A DNA stretch of 64,000 nucleotides from Lonicera japonica. Its lineage: Eukaryota > Streptophyta > Magnoliopsida > Dipsacales > Caprifoliaceae. The stretch spans positions 12,970,394 through 13,034,393 of the forward strand of contig CM038470.1 in the NCBI GenBank assembly GCA_021464415.1. The letters are read 5' to 3'. The translations under genes and the position numbers were made by a program. This document shows positions 55,255 through 64,000 of this stretch, in pieces. A model generated the notes under the pieces. It worked only from the letters and a program-made list of their open reading frames with translations. It did no database searches and was not told the DNA's origin. Within the stretch, counting starts at the first letter, position 1. Every line of letters begins with the position of its first letter.

Positions 55255-58139
55255 TCCTCCCCCACCAAAGCTGTTGACGCCCTCGTCAACTGGTCGAGGT
55301 ATGCTGTGATCTGGTCCTGGAAGGCTGATAGGTCGGATGCTCTTTCCCAAGTGTTCTCTTCGGGATCTCTTCCTGCCCATTTGACGAGAAATTCTTGGTG
55401 TTGTTTACGAGAAGCTGTCACAACTCGATTGGCCAGGATGGCTTCTACTGACCTCTTCCCCTCTGCATTATGTTTTAACCCTGGACGATTAGACTCACTT
55501 CGGGATGGATCAGTGGTATCAGCAAAGTACGGTTTCAGCATGCTGACATGAAACACTGAGTGGACCTTCAACCAACCAGGGGGTTCAATCCGATAAGCCA
55601 CTTTTCCAATCCTCTTGTCAATTCTGAGCGGTCCCTCGTATTTCTGCAGAAGTCGTGGGTCGCGACCCCTCAAGAACTTCCTATCTTGTGGGAGGAGCTT
55701 AACCATTACGAGGTCCCCTACTTGGAACTCTAGCAATCGTCTTTTCTGGTCCGCATATTTCTTCATTCGATGGGTGGCCTTTTCTAGGTGTGAACGAGCC
55801 AATTCGATATTCTGCTTCCATTCTTCAGAGAAATTGCGGGCTCTAGGGGATTTCGACGTTGGCATTAAGTTGGCGGTGTGAGGAAGGATTGGTTGTTGTC
55901 CCGTCACTATTTCGAAAGCACTCTTGCCTGTCCCGGAGTTCTTCTGGGCATTGAAGCACAATTGAGCCACATACAATAATTTAACCCAATTCCGCTGAGT
56001 TGCACTAGCAAAGTGGCGCAGATATTCTTCGAGCATTGCATTGTATCTTTCAGTTTGCCCATCAAACTGAGGGTGGTAGCTGGAACTCATACACAACTTG
56101 GAGCCGAGAACCTTGAAGAGTTCCTTCCAAAAATTTCCCGTGAATCGTGAGTCCCTATCACTGACAATGCTTCGAGGGATCCCCCAATATTTAACCACAT
56201 ACTTGAAGAATAAGTGTGCAGTCTCCTCACCAGACGTGTTCTTTGGAACCGCAATGAAAGTGGCATATTTCGAGAACCGATCAATGACCACGAGAATGGT
56301 TGTCAAGTCCCCCACTTTAGGCAGGCCTGATATAAAATCGAGCGAAATGCTCTCCCATGGTCGTTCCGGGATGGGTAGGGGTTCCAATAACCCTACCGGT
56401 TGTCTTCGTTCGATCTTGTCTTGTTGACAGATGAGGCAAGTTCTAACATAGCTTTCGACCTTATCTTCCATTCGAGGCCAGTAGTAACCTTGCTTAAGGA
56501 GGGCCAGCGTCCTTTCTTGACCTGGATGTCCTGCCCATAAAGTATCATGACACTCTCGGATTAGAGTACGCCTCAACTCCCCTACTCGAGGAACAAAGAC
56601 TCGATTTCCCTTTGTCAACACGAACCCATCGTCCAACCAAAATTGCCGCGTCTTCCCCTTCTCGATCATCTTCAATAGTTGAGCAGAAACTGGATCTTGC
56701 GGTAGTGCATTTTTAATTTTTCCTCGAATTTCAGTTGATACTTGACTATCGATTCGAAGGATGGCATTGAGGAACACATTAGCCTGTTGGTTGAACTCAA
56801 CTATACGGCTCAACGCATCCGCCACTTGATTGGTCGAACCTGCTTTATACTCCAGCCAGAAGTTGAATTCGGCTAGTAACTCCTGCCATTTCGCTTGTTT
56901 AGAACTCAATTTCGGTTGACTAAGGAAGTGACTAACTGCGGTGTTATCCGTCTTCACTAAAAATCGAGAACCGAGAAGGTAGTGCCTCCATAACCTTAGA
57001 CAATGGACCACAGCGAGCAAGTCTTTCTCGTGGGCAGAGTACCTCTTCTCCGTGTCATTGAGCTTTCGACTCTCATATGCTACCGGGTGATCTTCCTGCA
57101 TTAAGACTCCTTCCAGTGCTGCATCTGATGCATCGGTATGAATTTCGAACGGCTTGGTCACATCTGGCAGTGCGAGAACGGGATCTTCGGACATGGCCTT
57201 CTTCAGAGCATTGAAGGCAGTCTGGCAACTCGTCGACCAATCCCAAACTTTCAACTTCTTCAAGAGTTCCGTTAGGGGCATTGCGATACTAGAGTAGTTC
57301 TTCACGAACTTCCTATAGTAATTGGCTAGTCCCAGAAAAGAACGGAGTTCTGACACATTTGTGGGTGCTCTCCACTCCTGTATGACCTTGACCTTAACTG
57401 GATCCATCTGTACTTTCCCCTGTTCAATGATGTGGCCCAAAAACTTGATACGTTTCTGCGCAAAAGAACATTTTGATAACTTGAGATACAACTCATGTTT
57501 TCGAAGTCTTTCCAATACCCTTCTCAGGTGTTGTTCATATTCTTCCATGCTTTCGCTAAAAACCACAATGTCATCGAGATAGACCACGACAAAATCATCC
57601 AAGTAATCCCTGAGAACCTGATTCATCAGAGTACTAAAGGTGGCTGGAGCATTAGTGAGCCCGAATGGCATAACAAGAAATTCGTATGCTCCATATCTTG
57701 TGACGCACGTGGTTTTTCCCTCGTCCCCTGCTGCAATACGAACCTGCCAATATCCGGATCTGAGATCAAGCTTTGTGAATATTTTTGCCCGGCTGAGTTG
57801 ATCGAAGCAATCGGCCACTAGAGGGATATGATAGTTGTTCCTTATGGTCACCTTGTTGAGAGCTCGATAATCGACGCACATTCTTAAGGAACCATCTTGC
57901 TTCTTCTGAAAGAGGACAGGAGCTCCGTATGGTGATTTGGCTGGTTGCACTAAACCCGCATCCAGTAGCTCCTTCAGCTGTTTTCGAAGTTCTGCTAGTT
58001 CGGGCTGGGACATTCGATACGCCGCACGAACTGGAGGTTTGGTACCTGGCAGAAGTTCAATTTGATGATCTATTTCTCTACGAGGAGGTAACTTCTTTGG
58101 AAGATTCTCGGGCATCACATCTTCAAATTCGGTTAACAC
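55155..58139 (-). CDS. Gypsy pol: RT, RNase H, integrase, chromodomain
   Basis: About 994 codons open up to 55155. Seen in order: RT with LRMCVDYRALN, MPFGLTNAPATF and the catalytic YLDD (about residue 193); RNase H with HTDASDAALEGVL; an HHCC finger (HDTLWAGHPG, later CLICQQDK); the integrase core with SLDFISGLP, VSDRDSRFTG and the FDGQTERYNAMLEEYL region; a GPY/F-like stretch; and a chromodomain (SVEAILANR, EFLVKWAGRDPEENTWE), which can steer integration to modified chromatin. There is no natural start: this frame continues gag upstream but is split from it by stops at 58140-58142 and 58350-58352. The frame reads about 100 bases into the 3' LTR. Confidence 0.93.
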   Translation of the reverse strand: MLTEFEDVMPENLPKKLPPRREIDHQIELLPGTKPPVRAAYRMSQPELAELRKQLKELLDAGLVQPAKSPYGAPVLFQKKQDGSLRMCVDYRALNKVTIRNNYHIPLVADCFDQLSRAKIFTKLDLRSGYWQVRIAAGDEGKTTCVTRYGAYEFLVMPFGLTNAPATFSTLMNQVLRDYLDDFVVVYLDDIVVFSESMEEYEQHLRRVLERLRKHELYLKLSKCSFAQKRIKFLGHIIEQGKVQMDPVKVKVIQEWRAPTNVSELRSFLGLANYYRKFVKNYSSIAMPLTELLKKLKVWDWSTSCQTAFNALKKAMSEDPVLALPDVTKPFEIHTDASDAALEGVLMQEDHPVAYESRKLNDTEKRYSAHEKDLLAVVHCLRLWRHYLLGSRFLVKTDNTAVSHFLSQPKLSSKQAKWQELLAEFNFWLEYKAGSTNQVADALSRIVEFNQQANVFLNAILRIDSQVSTEIRGKIKNALPQDPVSAQLLKMIEKGKTRQFWLDDGFVLTKGNRVFVPRVGELRRTLIRECHDTLWAGHPGQERTLALLKQGYYWPRMEDKVESYVRTCLICQQDKIERRQPVGLLEPLPIPERPWESISLDFISGLPKVGDLTTILVVIDRFSKYATFIAVPKNTSGEETAHLFFKYVVKYWGIPRSIVSDRDSRFTGNFWKELFKVLGSKLCMSSSYHPQFDGQTERYNAMLEEYLRHFASATQRNWVKLLYVAQLCFNAQKNSGTGKSAFEIVTGQQPILPHTANLMPTSKSPRARNFSEEWKQNIELARSHLEKATHRMKKYADQKRRLLEFQVGDLVMVKLLPQDRKFLRGRDPRLLQKYEGPLRIDKRIGKVAYRIEPPGWLKVHSVFHVSMLKPYFADTTDPSRSESNRPGLKHNAEGKRSVEAILANRVVTASRKQHQEFLVKWAGRDPEENTWERASDLSAFQDQITAYLDQLTRASTALVGEDVTGCLPTALVTDTDNTSSAPCLRPSAARPNRQ

Positions 58140-58349
58140 TTATCTAATGGATTTCGGCAATGGTCCCGATGTCTCTTGAATTTCATCCCACTTTAGTGCA
58201 GCCACAAAAGTGGGATTGTCGTGCTTGATGCCCTTCTTTAATTGGATAGCCGATAAAAACTTCCCACTGCTTGACGGGGTCATCACCGGGATAACACATG
58301 GATTCTTGCCGAGCATCATGAGGCTATTTGTGCTGGGCATGACGCTAGC

Positions 58350-60002
58350 CTAAGTTTCTCTCAAAAACTCTAACCCCAAGATAACCTTGAAATCGTCCAT
58401 TACCACAACAGAGAAATTAGTTCTCCCTTCGTAAGGACCGACTTTTACTAGCACAGATTTCGCCATTCCGGCGACAGGTTGAGCGGCTGAGTTGATGGCC
58501 TTCACGCGACCCACTCCTTTTTCTAAGATAAGGCCTAACCGTTCAACTTCAGTGCTTGCCAAGTAGTTATGTGTCGCGCCTGTGTCCACCATGGCCTGAA
58601 TCGGCTTTCCATTGATCTTGATATCCACATACATCAGACCATTTCTTTGAGAACTCTTCCCCACAACTGCTTTCCCTTTTGATGATGGTTCCACCTTCCC
58701 TTCTTGTCGAGGATCTTCTTCAACCGTTACTGCGTTGCAAGAGTGAATGAACTGCCCCTGATATGCACCCAATGATGCTCCCTCATATTCCTCAGTTTCT
58801 TCTTCAAACTCGGCGTGGTCATTTTGCTGAGTGCGATAAGATTGCCCCGAGGCAGCTGGGGCTTTCGGAAGCATGCCGCCACCCCTGGCGACGAGAGCAC
58901 TTAGGAGTTGTTTATCGGGGCAATTGGCCATGAAATGAGCACCGTGACACAAGTAGCACGTTCCGGGGCTGACGGACTTTTTCCCATTATTGCCGGTTTG
59001 GGAGTTCCCTGTGAACTTGTTCCCAGTCTTGTGATTATTTTGCTGGGTAAATGGCCTGGTGGGTGTGTTGCCTCTCCAATCAGGTCTGGCAGGAGAATTC
59101 GGTTTTCTCTCCTCCGCATTCTTCGTCTGCCCACTTCTTGGGACATTTGTTTTAGGACCGGTGGTGTAATCTTGCAGGCTTTCAGCAGCTGATATGGCTT
59201 GAGTTAACGTCTTCACTTGCCTACGATTTAACTCCATTTTGGCCCACGGTTGTAACCCGATCATGAAGAAGAATAGTCTATCAGTATCATTCATATCGTG
59301 GATATCTAACATGATGGTGGTGAACGCATTGACGTACTCCTTGATGCTCCCTGAGTGCTTCGTTTGAAGGAGTTCTTGTCGTGCGTTGTGGGAGGTATTT
59401 TCGGGAAGGAATCGATCACGCAACTCCTTTTTCAGATCCTCCCAAGTGCTAATCTCGCACTCCCCAGCTTGAACCTCGTTGTACTTGTTCTGCCACCATA
59501 ATTTGGCATCCCCGGACAAGTACATGGACGTAGAGGATATCTTCGTTTCCTCCTCGTCGACCTTTGTTGCACGGAAATATTGTTCTATGTCAAAAACGAA
59601 ATTTTCTAATTCCCTAGCATCACGAACACCGGTGAATGCTTTGGGTTCCAGCACTTTTATCTTCGTACGCTCCCTACCCCCAACTGGTGAGTTAGCGACC
59701 GCCATCGACAATATAGTCAATTTCTGGGCGAGTTGATCGATTTCGGTTCTCATCTCATCCATCACCTCCCCAAAGTGACCCCCTGGTGGGATTCCCTGAA
59801 GATTTTGGAGGCCTTCCTCCAAATCTTGTATGCGATCGATTAGTGCAGGTGAGCTACCCGATGCATCCCCTGCTGGGATAGTTTGAGTGCGTAACTCCAA
59901 ACTTTGCACACGATCGACGAGAGAGGGCGTTCCGCCCATTTTCTCCATTAGCAAGCCAACATTTCTCTCGAAGGCTTCGATTCTCTGGCTATTGGTTCCC
60001 AT
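58350..60002 (-). CDS. Gypsy gag and protease
   Basis: 550 aa from ATG 60002 to TAG 58350. An N-terminal coiled coil (about 10-100), a retrotransposon gag core (130-260, LWWQNKYNEV and FLPENTSHNARQELLQTK), a Pro/Asn/Gln-rich linker and a zinc knuckle at 349-361 that is CX2CX3HX4C, one residue shorter than the usual CX2CX4HX4C. The aspartic protease has a MVDTGATHNYL active site near residue 475. The stop at 58350 lies in the same frame as the following protease-RT linker (58343-58143), so a single long polyprotein has been cut by two stops. Confidence 0.92.
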   Translation of the reverse strand: MGTNSQRIEAFERNVGLLMEKMGGTPSLVDRVQSLELRTQTIPAGDASGSSPALIDRIQDLEEGLQNLQGIPPGGHFGEVMDEMRTEIDQLAQKLTILSMAVANSPVGGRERTKIKVLEPKAFTGVRDARELENFVFDIEQYFRATKVDEEETKISSTSMYLSGDAKLWWQNKYNEVQAGECEISTWEDLKKELRDRFLPENTSHNARQELLQTKHSGSIKEYVNAFTTIMLDIHDMNDTDRLFFFMIGLQPWAKMELNRRQVKTLTQAISAAESLQDYTTGPKTNVPRSGQTKNAEERKPNSPARPDWRGNTPTRPFTQQNNHKTGNKFTGNSQTGNNGKKSVSPGTCYLCHGAHFMANCPDKQLLSALVARGGGMLPKAPAASGQSYRTQQNDHAEFEEETEEYEGASLGAYQGQFIHSCNAVTVEEDPRQEGKVEPSSKGKAVVGKSSQRNGLMYVDIKINGKPIQAMVDTGATHNYLASTEVERLGLILEKGVGRVKAINSAAQPVAGMAKSVLVKVGPYEGRTNFSVVVMDDFKVILGLEFLRET

Positions 60003-60072
60003 CGTAACGTAGTAAGATACACCAACTGGGTTTTACAAGGCAGCAATCGAAAACAATCCCTCTGATACCAAC

Positions 60073-60682
60073 TGTCACGGGGCGTCCTTTGATGGCACAA
60101 AGGAGGCCGCGTGAACGACCGTGCTAACCGATAGCACGGTTGAATGTGATCGAATTTTATTAACAATCAACGAACAACATGCAACAACAGTAATTTGAAA
60201 GAGAACGTGAGCACAAATTGAGATTACTTTATTGCAAGAAAATGAGATTACATGGAAAGCTATTACAATTCGAAAGAAAGTAAGAGCTTGAAAGCAAGTG
60301 CTAAACAACGTGCACTAGTAGGCAACTCGGGTGTGAGGCAGATAGTCTTATCCCCACATATAACCACTTAATAAAAATACCAGAGTGGTAGCAGTGCACG
60401 TTGGGTCTTACAAGTTACAAGAAAACTATTACAAAGAAAATGAAATGCAATTACAAGGAAAATTCCTAAATCTAGTTACATGGAAACAACAATATTTACA
60501 TAAGGGAAACCTAAACAGAATAATAAAACTAGATGTTGTGCTGCGCTCGGGCGCGTGCACGGTGCTGATGAAGCGCAATCGATCATTGCCTGTTGGGCCG
60601 TGCTGCGCTCGGGCGCAAGCATGGTGCTGATGAAGTATTGTCGGTGTCGGTCACGAGTGCTGTTGGAAGGCACCCCGTGACA
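60073..60682 (-). repeat. 5' LTR of the gypsy element
   Basis: 610 bp, about 12 differences from the other LTR by eye. Transcription would start here and run leftwards. Confidence 0.95.
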
Positions 60683-60687
60683 CACCG

Positions 60688-62916
60688 CCATGACATGTGC
60701 ACAAGGATTCTTATAAATTGTCCACCTCCCGCAACTGCACGTGCCTTCAAGGATGTTTACATTCTTTGCTTTTCCTTTAGCTGACGTGACAGATGCTACT
60801 CCCTCCGAATTGTTATGCCTATAAACGATATATTTGCCAATATTCTCTGTAAAATTCGATAATTTAAGCTCTATAAAAGGCGTGTGTTCGACCTCCGAAT
60901 TGTCAAGCCTACCTTTTCCCTGCTCGCCTCTTTGGCAAAAATATGTAACAAGCCGATGAAAAATGAGCTTTATCGACGCAGTAACAGGCAAAGATCTCGC
61001 TCCAAGTAAAACCCCATTGAAAACCTTAGAAATATTTGTCGACTTTATCCCATAACGATGGCCTCCATCATGAACAAAGTCCACTTCTCTAAGGGAATTT
61101 GGTTTAGCCACCTCCATGGTTTTTTTCCTTCGCTTTCTTAGTGTTCATCGTACTCTTTTATCATGTCCATGTACCAATTGAATTTTGGCAAACAAAAAGC
61201 AGTTGCAGCCTTCCACATTAGTATCAGTAAACTCTTGTCTGGTTTACATTTACTTGTGAAGTTACTATGGACATGTCGCATACAAAACCTATGGTATGTC
61301 ATTGGCTCTTGAAATTGTGGATTAGAATTGATTACAGATAGTATGCCTATGTGTCGATCAGAAATCAAGCAGACGCCATCTCGTCCCTTCACAACGTAAT
61401 GCCAAAGTCATGTGAGAAAATAATGCCATGTCTCGTGCCTTTCCTCATCCCCGTATCCAAATGCAAGTGGAAATATCCCTTTGCTGGCATCCATGGCCAT
61501 TGCAATGAAAAGTTTTCCATTGTACTTGCCACGTAGATGCGTCGCGTTTATACTTATAACAGGCCGGTAGTGCATAAAGCCTTCAATGGACGCACCAAAG
61601 GCCTAAAAGTTCTTGTCAAAAATACGATAATGGCCATCATACATTTTGCTTCTACACTCGTCGATCGTGCGTGGGTTGTTGTACTTAATAACGGCCAAAT
61701 ATCTCGACATAGTAGCATAAGACTCATTCCAATTGCCAAATATTTTTTCAATAGCCTCCTGTTTCGCATTCCACGCCTTCCAATATGAAATCTTGTAGCC
61801 ATATTGATCTTTAATAAATGCGACGATAACACGAACCTTAAGCCCAGGATCAACCTTAACCAAATGTGTTACTTTCCCGGCAATGAATTTGCAATCCAAA
61901 TGTTTGTGAGTTAGTTTCAAATGATTAAATGTGCATGTGTGGGGACCCTCGTACTTGGTTATCTCGAATTGGCCGTGTTTTTTTTTCTTTTTTAAAGCCC
62001 GGAGCCGCCATTTGCACCTCTTTTCATGTAATTTACACCTAATTGCCCATGTATCTGCCTTTGATTTCTCGACAATAAATTCATTTGAATTTTTAATTGC
62101 AAATTGTTTTACTGCAATTTTTAACTTCTCTTTAGTCTCGTAAATGAGCCCTTTGCGTAATTCATTTTCATCTACTAACTGCTCATTCATCGTCAACTCC
62201 TGGTCAACATATGTAACATTAAACTGTGTGTAACATGACGGTATATCTTCCACAACCTCCTCAATTTAGTTCGATTATTCCCATTTATCACTTTCAGTGT
62301 CGCTGAATTCGGTAACATTGTCAGAGTCTGAGTCCCAATCCGTATCATCTCCAGTAGCATCATCAAATTATACGCCAACTCCACAGTCGTACACGGCCTC
62401 GGGTGTGGGTCGAGATGAATTACAAATCTCCTTCTTATTCCCACCAAAATCAAGCCTTCGAGATGGCCCCGAACTTGAAGGCAACTTAGAAATATGAGTG
62501 CCTTGTATCGATGGTGGTGAGATGTACGACCTGAACAATAGAAAATTTTCCCCAATTGGGGCAATACCAAAATTCAGGTTAAGTTTCTCTACATACAACT
62601 CGATCACATTCACAAATGGAGCATTGAAATTCGAACCCATTGTAAACTGTAAACTTACATCATCGTAAATTTCGTGAAGGAAGTAGCTGCAAGTATTTGA
62701 GGTCACATACATGGGACATCTACATAAAATCTTTAACCTCGATGGCGAGCAGTCAGCATCCATAGCAGAATAAATAATTTCTACTAATTTCGCGTATGTC
62801 ATACCTTCATTTAAGATAATGCCTCTTTTGTGCGGAATATCGTATCCACAACCATGCTCCCCGTTAATAACATGACCTCCCCAATATAAAAGCGTAAACG
62901 CTTGTCTAGTTGTCAT
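60688..62916 (-). pseudogene. MULE (MuDR-type) transposase, N-terminal and catalytic part, decayed
   Basis: ATG 62916. An N-terminal region (62368-62916) is followed by an acidic linker, the MuDR DNA-binding domain (62253-61900: CKLHEKRCKWRLRALK and EGPHTCTF), the MULE DDE core (61605-61140: SINATHLRGKYNGKLFIAMA, CLISDRHIGIL, FCMRHVHSNF) and the SWIM finger (about 60745-60688: CSCGRWTIYKNPCAHVMAVC). It is cut there by the gypsy element and continues at 54644. Defects: stops at 62368-62370, 62275-62277, 62266-62268, 61603-61605, about 61408 and 61138, and a frameshift near 61070. The first catalytic Asp of the usual V-D-G-T-H-L motif is Asn here (61546-61548). Inactive. Confidence 0.9.
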
Positions 62917-63167
62917 TATTCATCTACAACAAAATTAATTAAATTTATCAATAACTGATAATAAATAATAATATATTTAAAATTGTCAAAACGTACAATA
63001 TGTGAAAAAAAACACAATATTTAACATAAAAATCCTTTTTTAATAAAATAAATACAACATACATTCTTCAAAATACAATAATAATATGGTAAAATAAAAT
63101 ATTAACAATCAAGCCCAATGAATTATGATAATAAATTTTATATTTAAAATTAACCATTAACCATCAC

Positions 63168-63260
63168 ACACATACACACACACACACATATATATATATA
63201 TATCTTAAATGACCATATTTCTTTACTAATCAAAATACATGAATACACATATATACATGA

Positions 63261-63295
<35 letters not shown>
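63168..63295. repeat. Two compound (CA)n(TA)n microsatellites
   Basis: CACACA runs followed by ATATAT runs at about 63168-63203 and 63262-63296. They flank the first degenerate unit of the neighbouring minisatellite. Confidence 0.85.
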
Positions 63296-63690
63296 ATATC
63301 TATCTTAAATGACATTCTCTAATAATCCAAAAAATAAAAGAACGCACATATATCTTAAAGGACACATTTTCTCTAGCAAAAATACATGAACACACATATA
63401 TCTCAAATGATGCATTTTCTCTACTAATTCAAAAATAAATGAATATACATATATCTGAAAGGATACATTTTCTCTACTAATTCAAAAATACATAAACACA
63501 CATATATTTCAAGGACGCATTTTCTTTACCAATTAAAAAATATTTCTCTACTATTTCAAATATATTATGAACACACATATATCCCAAGGACACATTTTCT
63601 CTACTACTTCAAAAATATATGAACACACATATATCTCAAAGGACATATTTTCTCTACTGATTCAAAAATACATGAACACACATACATATA
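63225..63690. repeat. Minisatellite, about 53-bp unit, 8-9 copies
   Basis: Unit: AATACATGAACACACATATA, then TCTCAAAGGACACATTTTCT and CTACTAATTCAAA. One copy near 63540 is shortened. It lies in the putative 5' UTR intron of the transposase. Confidence 0.85.
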
Positions 63691-63944
63691 TATACATACA
63701 TTTTACAAATATATATCATAAAATCACATACATATATTACAATCAAAGAAATAATTAAAAAAATATCATTCCCATTAGAAGTTGATAAAATGTGAAGTAA
63801 AAGAAAATGAAATAACTAAAATAATATTAATTAACTAACCTTTTTCTTTTGAAGTTAACAAATGAAAATATTGAACTGAATGAATGGAAATTTTTGAGTG
63901 AATGTATAGAAAATTTGAAGAAGCAAAGAACTTCAACTAGTTGA

Positions 63945-63965
63945 AGAGCTGTGTTTAAATAGCGG
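63945..63965 (-). promoter_or_regulatory. Putative TATA box of the MULE transposase gene
   Basis: Minus strand GCTATTTAAACACAGC at about 63950-63963, followed about 30 bases downstream by a pyrimidine-rich start region and a leader up to the donor near 63838. The MULE right terminal repeat should lie beyond the window edge. Confidence 0.45.
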
Positions 63966-64000
63966 CTGTTGTGTTGATAAGTTAGGTTTTTTGCGTGTAA

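Larger units (their letters stand above)
54645..60682 (-). mobile_element. Complete Ty3/gypsy chromovirus (chromodomain) retrotransposon inside the MULE transposase
   Basis: LTRs of 610 bp each at 54645-55254 (3' LTR) and 60073-60682 (5' LTR), starting TGTCACGGGGCG and ending CACCCCGTGACA, so the outer ends are also inverted repeats of each other. The exact TSD CACCG lies at 54640-54644 and 60683-60687. The primer binding site TTGGTATCAGAGGGA (minus strand, about 60057-60071) matches initiator Met-tRNA. By eye the LTRs differ at about 12 positions, about 2%. The order gag, protease, RT, RNase H, integrase, chromodomain defines a chromovirus. Confidence 0.97.
62930..63838 (-). other. Putative 5' UTR intron of the MULE transposase gene
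   Basis: On the minus strand a donor AAAAG-GTTAGT at about 63838 and an acceptor TTTTGTTGTAG at about 62930 bracket this AT-rich interval, which holds microsatellites and a 53-bp minisatellite. Inferred, not proven. Confidence 0.5.

Noticed and set aside
63225..63690. CRISPR-like regular repeats
   Set aside because: A continuous plant minisatellite without unique spacers.

Overview
The window is nuclear DNA of a flowering plant, most likely a eudicot: AT-rich, intron-containing, with one plant-type receptor kinase gene sitting in nested transposable elements. I cannot name the species. All boundaries and family names come from reading the sequence; no search was run.

Layout. (1) 1-4258, minus strand: the front part of an old endogenous caulimovirid (plant pararetrovirus), with movement protein, coat region, zinc knuckle, protease and the first part of the reverse transcriptase, broken by stops and frameshifts. 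(2) 4979-8510, plus: decayed TNP2-type transposase of a CACTA (En/Spm) element. (3) About 8.9-20.8 kb: a second CACTA-like unit. It has CTTAAG-containing repeats next to a TATA box and a leader, fragments of two host genes (a golgin coiled-coil exon and two exons of a PrmA-like ribosomal protein L11 methyltransferase), a five-exon decayed TNPA-like (Transposase_24) gene, and a dense array of the same repeats at the far end. Three elements are nested in it, each with recognisable target duplications: a hAT element, a SIRE-type solo LTR and a 1.8-kb solo LTR. (4) 20.98-26.17 kb: an inverted SIRE-type solo LTR, a possible Helitron end, a PPR-like scrap and the 3' end of another CACTA family.

(5) 26567-32115: a complete Ty1/copia element whose two 264-bp LTRs look identical, so a very recent insertion; its leader carries three tandem-repeat arrays and a TAG codon splits the start of gag. 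(6) 33022-36244: the only apparently intact host gene, an LRR-XII, non-RD receptor kinase, about 0.9 kb downstream of the copia element. (7) 37.7-45.3 kb: three clear small DNA elements (two hAT-like and one long-TIR MITE), one weaker one, a Cassandra-type LTR with a 5S-rRNA-like segment, and a Ty3/gypsy LTR edge.

(8) About 45.3 kb to beyond the right edge: a large, old Mutator-like (MULE) region. Plus strand: a GRF zinc-finger gene, a decayed plant-mobile-domain (PMD) gene and a Thr/Pro-repeat, AT-hook tail. Minus strand: two unrecognised genes and a decayed MuDR-type transposase. A chromodomain Ty3/gypsy element (54645-60682, TSD CACCG) later cut the transposase in its SWIM zinc finger. The order of events is MULE first, gypsy later (LTRs about 2% apart by eye), copia most recent.
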